From Clostridium tagluense (GTDB lineage: Bacteria; Bacillota; Clostridia; Clostridiales; Clostridiaceae), in contig NZ_BHYK01000017.1 in NCBI RefSeq assembly GCF_003865095.1, forward strand, positions 1 through 64,000: DNA of 64,000 nucleotides, given 5' to 3'. The notes under the pieces were generated by a model. It was given only the letters and a program-made list of their open reading frames with translations, made no database searches and was not told the DNA's origin. Below, one piece after another: positions 44,858-53,693 of this stretch. Position numbers and translations under genes: made by a program. Each line of letters starts with the position of its first letter. The stretch's first letter is position 1.

Positions 44858-45961
44858 GTGATACCATTATGTATACCAGAAATTAGAGGCAATGAGTGGA
44901 AATATGTGAAGGACTGCATAGATACTAATTGGGTATCTTCAGTAGGCAGTTACGTTAATTTATTTGAAAAGAGATTTAGTGAATATGTTCATAGCGAAAG
45001 TGCAGTAGTTACTAATAATGGTACAGCAGCACTTCAATTAGCATTAGTAACTTTAGGTATAGGTGCAGGAGATGAAGTTATAGTTCCATCATTAACCTTC
45101 ATATCTCCAATAAACACTATAAAATACGTAGGTGCAGAGCCTGTATTTGTAGACGTATGTAGAGATACCTTTGTTATGGATGCTGAAAAGATAGAAAGCT
45201 TAATAACACCTAAAACAAAGGCTATAATGCCAGTACATATTTATGGTCATCCAGCAGATATGGATAGGATTATGGAAATAGCACAAAAGCATAATCTGTT
45301 TGTTATAGAAGATGCCACAGAAGCACTAGGATCTACTTATAAAGGCAAAATGGCTGGTACCATAGGACATATGGGTTGCTATAGCTTTAATGGAAATAAG
45401 CTTATAACTACAGGAGCAGGTGGAATGTTTGTAACTAACAATTTAGAATATGGAACTAGAGCAAAATTCTTATCTACTCAAACAAAGGTAGTTACTGAAA
45501 ACAAAGCTTTTTACCATCCTGAAGTAGGATATAATTTTAGGATGCCAAATCTTCTTGCTGCTTTTGGAGTGGCTCAACTTGAAAATGTTGAAGAATATCT
45601 AAAGGTAAAAAAAGAAAATGCAGTTTATTACAATGAATTTTTAAGTGAGGCTCATGGAATTACCTTACCAATAGAAAAAGATAATGTAGAAAATTGTTTT
45701 TGGCTATACTCAATATTAGTTGAAGAGGAGTATGGTATTACTCGCGACGAACTTATACAAAAATTAAATGAAGAAAAAATAGAAGCAAGACCTTTCTTTA
45801 TGCCTATACATGGTATGCCACCATACAGTGATTGTACACATGGAGATTTAAGTGTTACAGGTGAACTTTATGCGCGAGGAATAAATCTTCCAAGTTCTGT
45901 AGGACTTAAAAAAGAAGATATTGAAGCAGTGTGTAATGTTATTAAAAAATACGCAAAATAA
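44858..45961 (+). CDS. legC: Aminotransferase LegC (DegT/DnrJ/EryC1 family)
   Basis: The 367-residue PLP aminotransferase adds the 4-amino group to the LegB product. It starts MIPLCIPEIRGNEWKYVKDC, close to the LegC consensus. It has VTNNGTAALQLALVTLGIGAGDEVIVPSLTF (parts), HIYGHPADMD, EDATEALGS (PLP Asp) and SFNGNKLITTGAGGM with the Schiff-base Lys. It is the only aminotransferase in the glycan locus, so it may also serve the WbpA/B/D-like genes upstream. Start GTG 44858 follows AGGAGGTTTTTATT. A hairpin lies 23 bp after the stop. Confidence 0.9.
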   Translation: MIPLCIPEIRGNEWKYVKDCIDTNWVSSVGSYVNLFEKRFSEYVHSESAVVTNNGTAALQLALVTLGIGAGDEVIVPSLTFISPINTIKYVGAEPVFVDVCRDTFVMDAEKIESLITPKTKAIMPVHIYGHPADMDRIMEIAQKHNLFVIEDATEALGSTYKGKMAGTIGHMGCYSFNGNKLITTGAGGMFVTNNLEYGTRAKFLSTQTKVVTENKAFYHPEVGYNFRMPNLLAAFGVAQLENVEEYLKVKKENAVYYNEFLSEAHGITLPIEKDNVENCFWLYSILVEEEYGITRDELIQKLNEEKIEARPFFMPIHGMPPYSDCTHGDLSVTGELYARGINLPSSVGLKKEDIEAVCNVIKKYAK

Positions 45962-45983
45962 AATTTGAAAATAACTGATAGGG

Positions 45984-46029
45984 ATACTGGTCCATATTAT
46001 TTTAAAGATATATTAATATGGACCGGTAT
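45984..46029 (+). terminator. Hairpin between legC and the flippase gene
   Basis: ATACTGGTCCATATTA (45984-45999) pairs with TAATATGGACCGGTAT (46014-46029) with one G.T pair. The following sequence is only moderately T-rich (TATTATTTATC), so it may be a partial terminator or an RNA end protecting the leg transcript. Confidence 0.6.
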
Positions 46030-46121
46030 TATTTATCATTGTAGTGCATAAAAAATAGATTGCTATATCACTAGTTATTTTTAAAATAAGCAATATGAAA
46101 TATTAGTAAGGGGATAGAAGT

Positions 46122-47534
46122 TTGAATACTTTAGTTAAAAAAATGTATAGCAGCAAATTAGTAAAAAGTGGAATATGGTACACTATAGGAACATTTTTCC
46201 TACAAGGTATAGGGTTTTTAACGCTTCCTATTTTTAATAGATTGCTCAGTCCCACAGAAAATGGTGTAATTACCATATACACTACCTATGTTGGTGTATT
46301 TACTATTCTTATTGGCATAGGCCTTGAATCTGCTGTTTCTAGAGGTAGATTTGATTTTAAAGAGGACTATGAAGAATTTTTATCTTCTTTGCTTTTTCTG
46401 GCTAGTATAACCTTTGTAATATGGTTAGCTATTGGAATTATCTTCAAAAATCCTATCTCAAATATGATAGGAATAAAGCCAGATTTAGTAATTCTACTCA
46501 TTGTACAAAGTTTTTTTGGTTTTGTACTTAGCTTTGCCAGCACAAAATATTCTATTGAATATAAGTATAAGAAATTTTTATTTATTTCTATAACAAGTAC
46601 GCTAATAAACGTTGGTTTATCAATTATTTTAATAATGGGATTAACTAATAATAGATATTATGGAAGAATCAAAGGCGGAGCCTATGTTACAATAATTTAT
46701 GGAGTAATACTATATGCTATAGTTATGATTAAAGGCAGAAAGTTAATAGCTTTAAAATACTGGAAGTATGCACTACCTATTTCTCTTCCTATGATTTTTC
46801 ATCAACTCTCATCAATAGCATTGACTTCCTCTGATGCTGTAATGATAAGTAAAATTGTAGGTGATGCTGAAACAGGTATTTATGGATTTGCATATAAAAT
46901 GGGACTCATAGTAAGTATTGCTTGGGCTGCATCTAATAAAGCTTGGGTACCTTGGTTTTTTGAAAAGATGAAGGAAGAAAACTATGATGAAATTTCGGAA
47001 AAAACAAAGTATTATATAATTTTATTCTCATTTATAACCTTTATTTTAATTTTTATATCTCCAGAAATAGCAATGATTTTAGGTACAAAGGCATATTCAC
47101 AAGGAATAGGACTCGTACCAATCATAATGATAGGTTATTACTTTGTTTTCCTATATAGTCTACCAGTTAATTTAGAGTTTTACACAAAGAAAACTAAATA
47201 TATAGCAACGGGAACATTTATGGCTGCAGTAGCTAATATAGTTTTAAATCTGATTTTTATTCCTAAATTTGGATATGTAGCTGCTGGGTGGACAACAGTT
47301 GCATCATATTTATTGCTTTTTTTGTATCATTATATAATAGCTTTAAAAATATCTGACGTAAGAGTCTTTAATGTTATGCACTTTATATATGGGATTTTGT
47401 TTATAGCCGTATCTAGTGGGATTTTTTATTTCATTAAAGACATATGGGTTATAAGATATGGTATAATTACCATGGTTTGTTTAATAACAGTTTTTAGCTT
47501 TAAAAAGAAAATTGGTGTTCTTTTAAATAGATAA
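46122..47534 (+). CDS. Wzx-type polysaccharide flippase
   Basis: The 470-residue MOP-superfamily membrane protein has about 14 helices. It starts MNTLVKKMYSSKLVKSGIWY, with an early FLTLPIFNRLLSPTENG segment typical of oligosaccharide flippases. It moves lipid-linked repeat units across the membrane. The start is TTG 46122 with AAGGGGAT upstream. It opens the second half of the locus, after the hairpin at 45984. A MurJ-family protein at 61910 is a second flippase, so the two may serve different lipids. Confidence 0.88.
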   Translation: MNTLVKKMYSSKLVKSGIWYTIGTFFLQGIGFLTLPIFNRLLSPTENGVITIYTTYVGVFTILIGIGLESAVSRGRFDFKEDYEEFLSSLLFLASITFVIWLAIGIIFKNPISNMIGIKPDLVILLIVQSFFGFVLSFASTKYSIEYKYKKFLFISITSTLINVGLSIILIMGLTNNRYYGRIKGGAYVTIIYGVILYAIVMIKGRKLIALKYWKYALPISLPMIFHQLSSIALTSSDAVMISKIVGDAETGIYGFAYKMGLIVSIAWAASNKAWVPWFFEKMKEENYDEISEKTKYYIILFSFITFILIFISPEIAMILGTKAYSQGIGLVPIIMIGYYFVFLYSLPVNLEFYTKKTKYIATGTFMAAVANIVLNLIFIPKFGYVAAGWTTVASYLLLFLYHYIIALKISDVRVFNVMHFIYGILFIAVSSGIFYFIKDIWVIRYGIITMVCLITVFSFKKKIGVLLNR

Positions 47535-47569
47535 TCTACTGACATATAGTAAAAGGAAAGTGATATAAG

Positions 47570-49288
47570 TTGAATACGTTAATATATACAAATCAGTGTA
47601 AGGAAATGGTAAGTAGCAATGGAAAAGTTGATATAGATAAATATTTAGTTAGTTCAAATATCGATGGACGCTCATTTTGCTTTCTTAAGTTTTTGGAAAA
47701 TCAACAAATTGATGGGAAGCAAATGGAGGATTTATGCAGCTACGATGGTATTCCATTATATTACTTCAATAGGCCAACAATATTTTTAAAACTAAAAATA
47801 TTAATAACCTGTATAACTATTCTTCAAAGAGTTACACTGGAATATGGTAAAGATTTTTTAGTCCAAACAGATAATGAAATTATGAAGATGGCAGCTGAAA
47901 AAGTATTTAAATTAAAAACTAGTGAAGCTACGAAAGAAAATAGTGATAAAAAAAATAGTGGGTTAAACAATAAGTATAAGCTATTTCACAGACAATTCTC
48001 AGGGGCTCTGCAGTACTTAAGGTTTAAAATGATTAAAAGCAAAAGCTCAAATATGCTTATATGTTCTCATGCAGGTTCACTGAATTTACTGCAGGACGCT
48101 AAAGCAAACAATCGCTATTATGATACTCAAATAGGTCTTGTAACTGAAAAATGTAGAAGTAAATTTAATGTGTTAAATCTTCAACTATTGAATAGTGTAG
48201 AACTAATAGATAAAACATTTAATTGTAATGAGAAGTTTGTGCCTTTTGAATTATTTATTGCTTATAAGAGATTTATAGGTGAAAAGCTTATAGATAATTC
48301 AAAGTATAAAGATGAACTTAGCAAGCTTTCGAGTTTTAATTATCAGTTTGAGGACTATGACCTAAAAGAACTTATGCTCTGTTATATTTTAAAGGATTTA
48401 AAACATCAATCTAAGTCTTACTTAATAGAAACCTTATCTGCAGAAAGGTTCCTAAGTAAAAATAAAATTGAAAGATGTTTGATTATTGATGAAGGTGACA
48501 GAGGTCGATGCTTTATTATTGCTGCAAATAGACTAGGTATAAAAAGCTTTGCATCGCAACATGGAGTAATTAATAAAAATTCACCTGCATATGCAATAAT
48601 ATCAAAATTTGGGCAGCTGATAGTTCCTAAAGCTACTTTTTTTTGGGGAGACAAATATAAGCAGCTCCTTTTAGAAAATTCTAACGCCTATAATGATAAA
48701 AATATAAAAGTAGTGGGTCAAGTAAGAACAGATTTTTTAGTTAATAGAAAATATAATGATTCAGAATTAAAAAAAGAAAGTATAAAAATTTTGTATTGTA
48801 CTCAATATTTTGTAGATTTACTAGAACCTGCAACAATAATGTTATTTAAAGCACTGAATTTGTTAAAAGAGCCTTATGAACTTATAATTAAGCTTCATCC
48901 CATTGATTTATATTACGACTTCTACACGTCGAAAATAGAGGAGTATAATATAAATAATGCTAAAATCCTAAAAGATGGTGACTTATATGATCTCATTAAT
49001 TGGAGTGATGTTATTGTAAGTGTTCATTCTACAGTTGTCGTTGAGGGAGCTCTTTTAAATAAGCCATCTACATGTATTCTACTTCCAAAATATAATGATG
49101 CAGGAGGTTTTGTTCGTGATGGTGTTTCAATTGGTGTAAGCAATGAATTTGAATTAGCAAAAACACTAGTAAAACTAAAAGATATTGATATTAAAAAGGA
49201 TGAAGGTATTCAACAATACCTAGATGAAAATTTCTATAAAGTAGACGGTAAGGTTAGTGAAAGAATTTTTAATATTGTAGGTGAGTAA
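47570..49288 (+). CDS. GT-B-like protein with sialyltransferase-like motifs, possible nonulosonate transferase
   Basis: The 572-residue soluble-looking protein has an unrecognised N-terminal half (an in-house segment at about 1-290) and a C-terminal GT-B-like half. The latter shows LIIDEGDRGR (DEG 307-309), FASQHGVINKNSPAY, KLHPID (HP 443-444) and VSVHSTVVVEG (ST 487-488). D/E-D/E-G, HP and S-S/T are the motifs of bacterial sialyltransferases, but HP and S/T also occur in CDP-glycerol transferases and Capsule_synth proteins. Because the locus makes CMP-legionaminic acid and needs a transferase for it, this is the best candidate. The family is otherwise unknown to me. Start TTG 47570 follows AAAGGAAAG. 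Confidence 0.6.
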   Translation: MNTLIYTNQCKEMVSSNGKVDIDKYLVSSNIDGRSFCFLKFLENQQIDGKQMEDLCSYDGIPLYYFNRPTIFLKLKILITCITILQRVTLEYGKDFLVQTDNEIMKMAAEKVFKLKTSEATKENSDKKNSGLNNKYKLFHRQFSGALQYLRFKMIKSKSSNMLICSHAGSLNLLQDAKANNRYYDTQIGLVTEKCRSKFNVLNLQLLNSVELIDKTFNCNEKFVPFELFIAYKRFIGEKLIDNSKYKDELSKLSSFNYQFEDYDLKELMLCYILKDLKHQSKSYLIETLSAERFLSKNKIERCLIIDEGDRGRCFIIAANRLGIKSFASQHGVINKNSPAYAIISKFGQLIVPKATFFWGDKYKQLLLENSNAYNDKNIKVVGQVRTDFLVNRKYNDSELKKESIKILYCTQYFVDLLEPATIMLFKALNLLKEPYELIIKLHPIDLYYDFYTSKIEEYNINNAKILKDGDLYDLINWSDVIVSVHSTVVVEGALLNKPSTCILLPKYNDAGGFVRDGVSIGVSNEFELAKTLVKLKDIDIKKDEGIQQYLDENFYKVDGKVSERIFNIVGE

Positions 49289-49291
49289 GTT

Positions 49292-50731
49292 ATGAAATTT
49301 TTAATCGTTTATGAAAATGAAAAATTTAAAAATCAGATAGAGTATACATCACAGATATTATTTAGTAATTACTGCGTTGAATATTGCATTGTACCATATT
49401 CAAAATTTAATCCTACAGATTGCAAATATGATTTAATTATTTATTATGGAAACAATTTAGAATGTGACTTTGCAAATATAATTGTTACGCAGGGTTCTCT
49501 TTTTGGAGAAAATTATTTACATAAATATTCCTTGCTTAGTAATGTTGAATTTTATGAGGGAATACCGGTATTCTTTACTAATAAGGTCTGTGATCTTTAC
49601 ATCAAAGAAAAGCAAGAAAAAGTAATATTTAATATTGACGTTTTTCAGACCATATTCTATTTTTTAACATGTTATGAAGAATTTGTTTTTGATGAGTACG
49701 ATGATAAAGGAAGATTTAATATAGTGAATTCTATTTTACATAAATTCAATTTGCTATCACGCCCAGTGGTCAATGAAAATATATGTTTGTTTATTAGTGT
49801 TTTAAATGAAAGATTTAATATGGACATTGAAAGAAAAGATTTATGGAAGGGGAGTGAATATGCAGTAATGTTATCTCATGATGTTGATATCATTACACAG
49901 CACCTATCCTTTAAAAGAGAAATAAGATTATTATTTAGTATGATTTTAATTGATAGAAAGCCAAGGCAAGTATTTAAAAGAATAAGTGATTTTATTAATA
50001 TTAAAATACTAAAAGTACAGAAAGATCCCTTTGATACTTTTGATTATATTATGAATATGGAAAGGGAGAAAAAATTTAAATCTAGCTTTTACTTTATGGC
50101 AGATAGAAAAACTTATGATTTGAAAAGTAATAGAGTAAAAGAAATTTTTAAGAAAATATTGGACAATGGATGTGAGATAGGATTTCATCCAGGACTCAAT
50201 ACTTCTAATGATAAAGAGAATTTTAAAAATCAACTTGCCATATTAGAAAATAATATAGAGGATACTTTTGTTTTGGGTGTTAGGCAGCATTATTTAAGTT
50301 TTCATAACTCGAGAACATGGGTTATTCAAGATGAGTGTAAGTTGCAATATGACTCTACGGTATGTTTTCCAGAACAGGCAGGATTCAAGGTAGGATACTG
50401 TTTGCCTTATCAGACTTATGACTTAACCAATAATTCATCTTTAGATTTAATTGAAATTCCATTAATATTAATGGAGGGAAGCCTTTTTGATTATATGAAT
50501 TTGAATTATGAGGAGTCCGTGGAATATATTAAAGAGCTTATTTTTCAAGTGCAAAAACATAGTGGAGTTTTCGCTATATTATGGCATAATTCAGCTATAA
50601 CAAGCCAATATAATAAAAATTCAAAACAAGTGTTCAAGTGGTTATATTCATATTTTGAAAAACAAAATTGTATTGTCCAAAGTGGAATTAACATTTATAA
50701 AATGTTTTTAGGGCAAACTTATATAAAGTAA
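49292..50731 (+). CDS. Polysaccharide deacetylase family protein with extra N-terminal domain
   Basis: The 479-residue protein has a NodB-type CE4 domain in its C-terminal 290 residues: metal-binding SHDVD (D197, D199), HPGLN, a central RQHYLSFHN, and the late FAILWHNS with the catalytic His. The N-terminal 160 residues form a separate domain seen in such locus-linked proteins (DUF7033-like). There is no clear signal peptide, so it may act on an intracellular intermediate. It starts 3 bp after the preceding gene, so the two are coupled. It probably removes an N-acetyl group from a locus sugar. Confidence 0.82.
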   Translation: MKFLIVYENEKFKNQIEYTSQILFSNYCVEYCIVPYSKFNPTDCKYDLIIYYGNNLECDFANIIVTQGSLFGENYLHKYSLLSNVEFYEGIPVFFTNKVCDLYIKEKQEKVIFNIDVFQTIFYFLTCYEEFVFDEYDDKGRFNIVNSILHKFNLLSRPVVNENICLFISVLNERFNMDIERKDLWKGSEYAVMLSHDVDIITQHLSFKREIRLLFSMILIDRKPRQVFKRISDFINIKILKVQKDPFDTFDYIMNMEREKKFKSSFYFMADRKTYDLKSNRVKEIFKKILDNGCEIGFHPGLNTSNDKENFKNQLAILENNIEDTFVLGVRQHYLSFHNSRTWVIQDECKLQYDSTVCFPEQAGFKVGYCLPYQTYDLTNNSSLDLIEIPLILMEGSLFDYMNLNYEESVEYIKELIFQVQKHSGVFAILWHNSAITSQYNKNSKQVFKWLYSYFEKQNCIVQSGINIYKMFLGQTYIK

Positions 50732-50785
50732 ACATGAACAGTTCATAATTATTCAATACATTATAGGAATACCAGGAGGTAATAA

Positions 50786-52285
50786 ATGAATTTACTAAAG
50801 GATATTAAAGATGGGTCAAAGGAATATTTAGATTATTTATTAAAATATAAAATGTTAATTTTAGTAGCATATTTAGTTTGTCAATTAGGTATATATATGC
50901 TTATAGGAAAAACTAATTATTTTATATTTGCAGCTAGTTTTTTTACAACAATATTTATAATTAGTTCATTAGTTTTAATGTTAAAGGATTCAAAAACTGC
51001 CATACTAATATATAATATTTCCATACCAATACTGCCTATGCAGTTATACTTATTAAATAGATTGAATCAAAATAGTATTGGTGCTACAATGTATTTTGTA
51101 TATTTTATATTTTTAATTATTGGTATAAGAAAAGAAAAATTCAATTTTAAAAAGATTAATATAAAAAGCAAATATGGAATAGTTACTATAGTATATTTTT
51201 TCCTAGGTGCTATTGCCCTAATTTCATCATTGCGAAGTGCTTATAAATTTGAAGCATTTAGATTAACATTTATCGGAGTCATATTTATGATTCTTTATAG
51301 TTTAATATTGATATGTTTAGAAATAAAGCAGCATGATTTTTATAAAAAGATTATTTTGTTTCTATGTATAGGAGTTGCAATATCAGGAATACCAGATACT
51401 TTTATAGCTCTATATAGTCTAATATTGAGTGGGGAAAACACTCACCTCTATGGAGTATTAGGCAGTAATTTTATGCTTGGATATACTTTGATGGTGCTTC
51501 CATTTATACTAATATATGCTGTTAACAAAGAAATTTCAGGCAAGTATAATTCTATATATAAGTTACTGTTACTAGTTGAGATTGTTAATTTATGTACTCA
51601 AAGATCTAGAGGTATATTGGGTGCATTAATAATAGCCTTTGTAGCTATTATTATAATAGATTATAAAAATTATAAAAAGTATTTAATAGTATCCTTAGTA
51701 ATACTAGGTTGCATTACTTTTAATGTATCCCAACGAGGTGAAATGACAGAAATAACGGAATCCATTGTAAATTCTGGAGTGCCTAAAGTTGAAGGAAATG
51801 TAGCAAGTGATAAAGGATTCTTTTATCAATTAGGTGAGCAGGCTCGGAATAGAAGTCCTATCTGGTCAGCAGCATTTAGAATGATAGAAGATCATACTTA
51901 TGTTGGTGTAGGCCCAGCTAATTTCAAGTATTATTTTCAATCATATGCACCGGAACTGAAAAAAGCATACATTGATGCTCATAATATATTTTTAAATGTA
52001 GCTGCTGAATTTGGGGTGCCTTTTGCAATAGTATTTTTCTTTTCTTGGTGGGGTACCATGTTTAAATCTTTAATATATGGATTTATTAAAAAGAAAAAAC
52101 ATAATAAAAGCATTATACTTCCTACATTTATAGGAATGACCTCACTTATGGCATATGGTAATGTTACAGGTCAGGCATTCATTACTTCAAAGCATCCTAT
52201 AAGCGTAGTTCCAGCATTTGTATTAATTAGTTTAGTGACTATTTTACTAATAACAGTAAAAGAACAAACTATTTCGAATGACTAA
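50786..52285 (+). CDS. O-antigen ligase/polymerase-type membrane protein (Wzy/WaaL)
   Basis: The 499-residue protein has about 12 membrane helices, with a large periplasmic-side loop near 310-400. That loop holds GVGPANFKYYFQSYAPELKK and the DAHNIFLNVAAEFGV segment typical of Wzy_C/O-antigen ligase proteins. It either polymerises repeat units or links the glycan to an acceptor. A second protein of the class lies at 57920. The ribosome-binding site is CCAGGAGGTAATAA. Confidence 0.85.
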   Translation: MNLLKDIKDGSKEYLDYLLKYKMLILVAYLVCQLGIYMLIGKTNYFIFAASFFTTIFIISSLVLMLKDSKTAILIYNISIPILPMQLYLLNRLNQNSIGATMYFVYFIFLIIGIRKEKFNFKKINIKSKYGIVTIVYFFLGAIALISSLRSAYKFEAFRLTFIGVIFMILYSLILICLEIKQHDFYKKIILFLCIGVAISGIPDTFIALYSLILSGENTHLYGVLGSNFMLGYTLMVLPFILIYAVNKEISGKYNSIYKLLLLVEIVNLCTQRSRGILGALIIAFVAIIIIDYKNYKKYLIVSLVILGCITFNVSQRGEMTEITESIVNSGVPKVEGNVASDKGFFYQLGEQARNRSPIWSAAFRMIEDHTYVGVGPANFKYYFQSYAPELKKAYIDAHNIFLNVAAEFGVPFAIVFFFSWWGTMFKSLIYGFIKKKKHNKSIILPTFIGMTSLMAYGNVTGQAFITSKHPISVVPAFVLISLVTILLITVKEQTISND

Positions 52286-52305
52286 AAGTAAATTGAGGTG
52301 TTAAA

Positions 52306-53640
52306 GTGAGTAAAAATGTGTTATCAATATTGTATTTTTTTCCACCCATGGGCGGAAGTGGAGTCCAAAGAACTTTAAAATTTGTTAAATATATGCCGCA
52401 ATTTGGATATAATCCAATAGTTGCAACTATTAAGGCTGGTCATAATTTTGCATATGATGAAACCTTGCTTTTAGAAGTACCCAAAAGTGTTGTGGTATAT
52501 AGATCAAATTCTGGAGAGACCTTATGGGTTAGAAATATAATTGAAAAATTAAGCGCTATAAGAAAACCTAAAGTTGCATCAAATCAAGATAACCAAAACA
52601 GTAGTAGCACTACTGTATCAAAGCAAAGTTCACCAGGACTAAAAGAAAGAGCATTTAGGTTCATTGAACTTAATTTGTTAGTGCCTGATAGTAAAATAAG
52701 ATGGTATAAACATGCAGTAAAGGATGTTTACAATATTTTAAAAAAGGAAGATATTCAATATATTTTTTCATCCTCATATCCATATACTGTACATTTGATT
52801 GCGCTACAAGCAAAGAAAAAAACAAATCTCCCATGGGTAGCTGATTTTAGAGATCCATGGATAGGAAATTCACCAATGACTGTGGGTCATTCAGAAAAGA
52901 GAAAGAAAAAAGAAGAAAAACTTGAGGCAGAGGTTGTAGCCTATGCTGATAAAATAATTATGGTTACAGAACCTATATGTGAAAATTACAAAAAAAGATA
53001 CCCTCAGTATAAGGATAAATTTGTTACCATTACTAATGGCTTTGATGCTAATGATTTTGAAAAGGTGAAAGTTGTTAAAGAAGAAAAATTCACTATATGT
53101 TACAGTGGTATTGTGGCAAAAGGACAAACACCAGAAACACTCTTAAGAGCAACAGAGCGATTGTTTAATGAAGATGATGAATATAAAAACAACATAAAAA
53201 TAAAGTTTATTGGATTTATATTAGAGGAGTACATAAATCTAATTGCAGCATCGAGCATTTATGAAAATTTCGAAAAAATTGAGTATATGCCTCATTCTCA
53301 GTGCATCTCACATATGAAGGGTGCAGATATTAATTTGATAATACTCTCAGATGAAGATGAGAGCAGAACTGTGTTTAGCGGTAAAATTTTTGACTATATA
53401 GGATCTCAAAGACCAATTTTAGGGATTATGCCTTCAAATGGTGTAGCTTCAAATTTAATAATAGATAAAGAAATTGGATATTCATATGATCATGGAGATG
53501 TAGACGGTGTTTACAATTTTATAAAAAGTAATTATGAAAAATGGAAAAACAAAGAAGATACTAATACTAATGCCGCAGAAAAATGTGTGGAATTTGAAAG
53601 AAAAAATTTAACAAATCAACTAGTGAATTTATTCCAGTAA
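52306..53640 (+). CDS. GT4-family glycosyltransferase
   Basis: The 444-residue protein starts KNVLSILYFFPPMGGSGVQRT, a GT4 N-terminal loop with acceptor/donor contacts. A low-complexity linker (about 95-112, NQDNQNSSSTTVSKQSS) follows. The C-terminal half has TITNGFDANDFEKV, CYSGIVAKGQTPETLLRA and a KIFDYIGSQRPILG donor-binding region. It transfers a sugar to the growing lipid-linked unit. The start GTG 52306 is preceded by GAGGTG. Its last codons lie in a 14-bp hairpin that covers the stop. Confidence 0.88.
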   Translation: MSKNVLSILYFFPPMGGSGVQRTLKFVKYMPQFGYNPIVATIKAGHNFAYDETLLLEVPKSVVVYRSNSGETLWVRNIIEKLSAIRKPKVASNQDNQNSSSTTVSKQSSPGLKERAFRFIELNLLVPDSKIRWYKHAVKDVYNILKKEDIQYIFSSSYPYTVHLIALQAKKKTNLPWVADFRDPWIGNSPMTVGHSEKRKKKEEKLEAEVVAYADKIIMVTEPICENYKKRYPQYKDKFVTITNGFDANDFEKVKVVKEEKFTICYSGIVAKGQTPETLLRATERLFNEDDEYKNNIKIKFIGFILEEYINLIAASSIYENFEKIEYMPHSQCISHMKGADINLIILSDEDESRTVFSGKIFDYIGSQRPILGIMPSNGVASNLIIDKEIGYSYDHGDVDGVYNFIKSNYEKWKNKEDTNTNAAEKCVEFERKNLTNQLVNLFQ

Positions 53641-53651
53641 ATTCACTAGTT
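53618..53651 (+). other. Hairpin over the stop codon of the GT4 gene
   Basis: AACTAGTGAATTTA (53618-53631) pairs perfectly with TAAATTCACTAGTT (53638-53651) around TTCCAG, with TTTTT a few bases later. It may be a partial terminator or a translation-coupling element. Confidence 0.75.
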
Positions 53652-53693
53652 AGTTATACTTTTTAAGATATTATAGAGGAGAGGAAAATCTAC

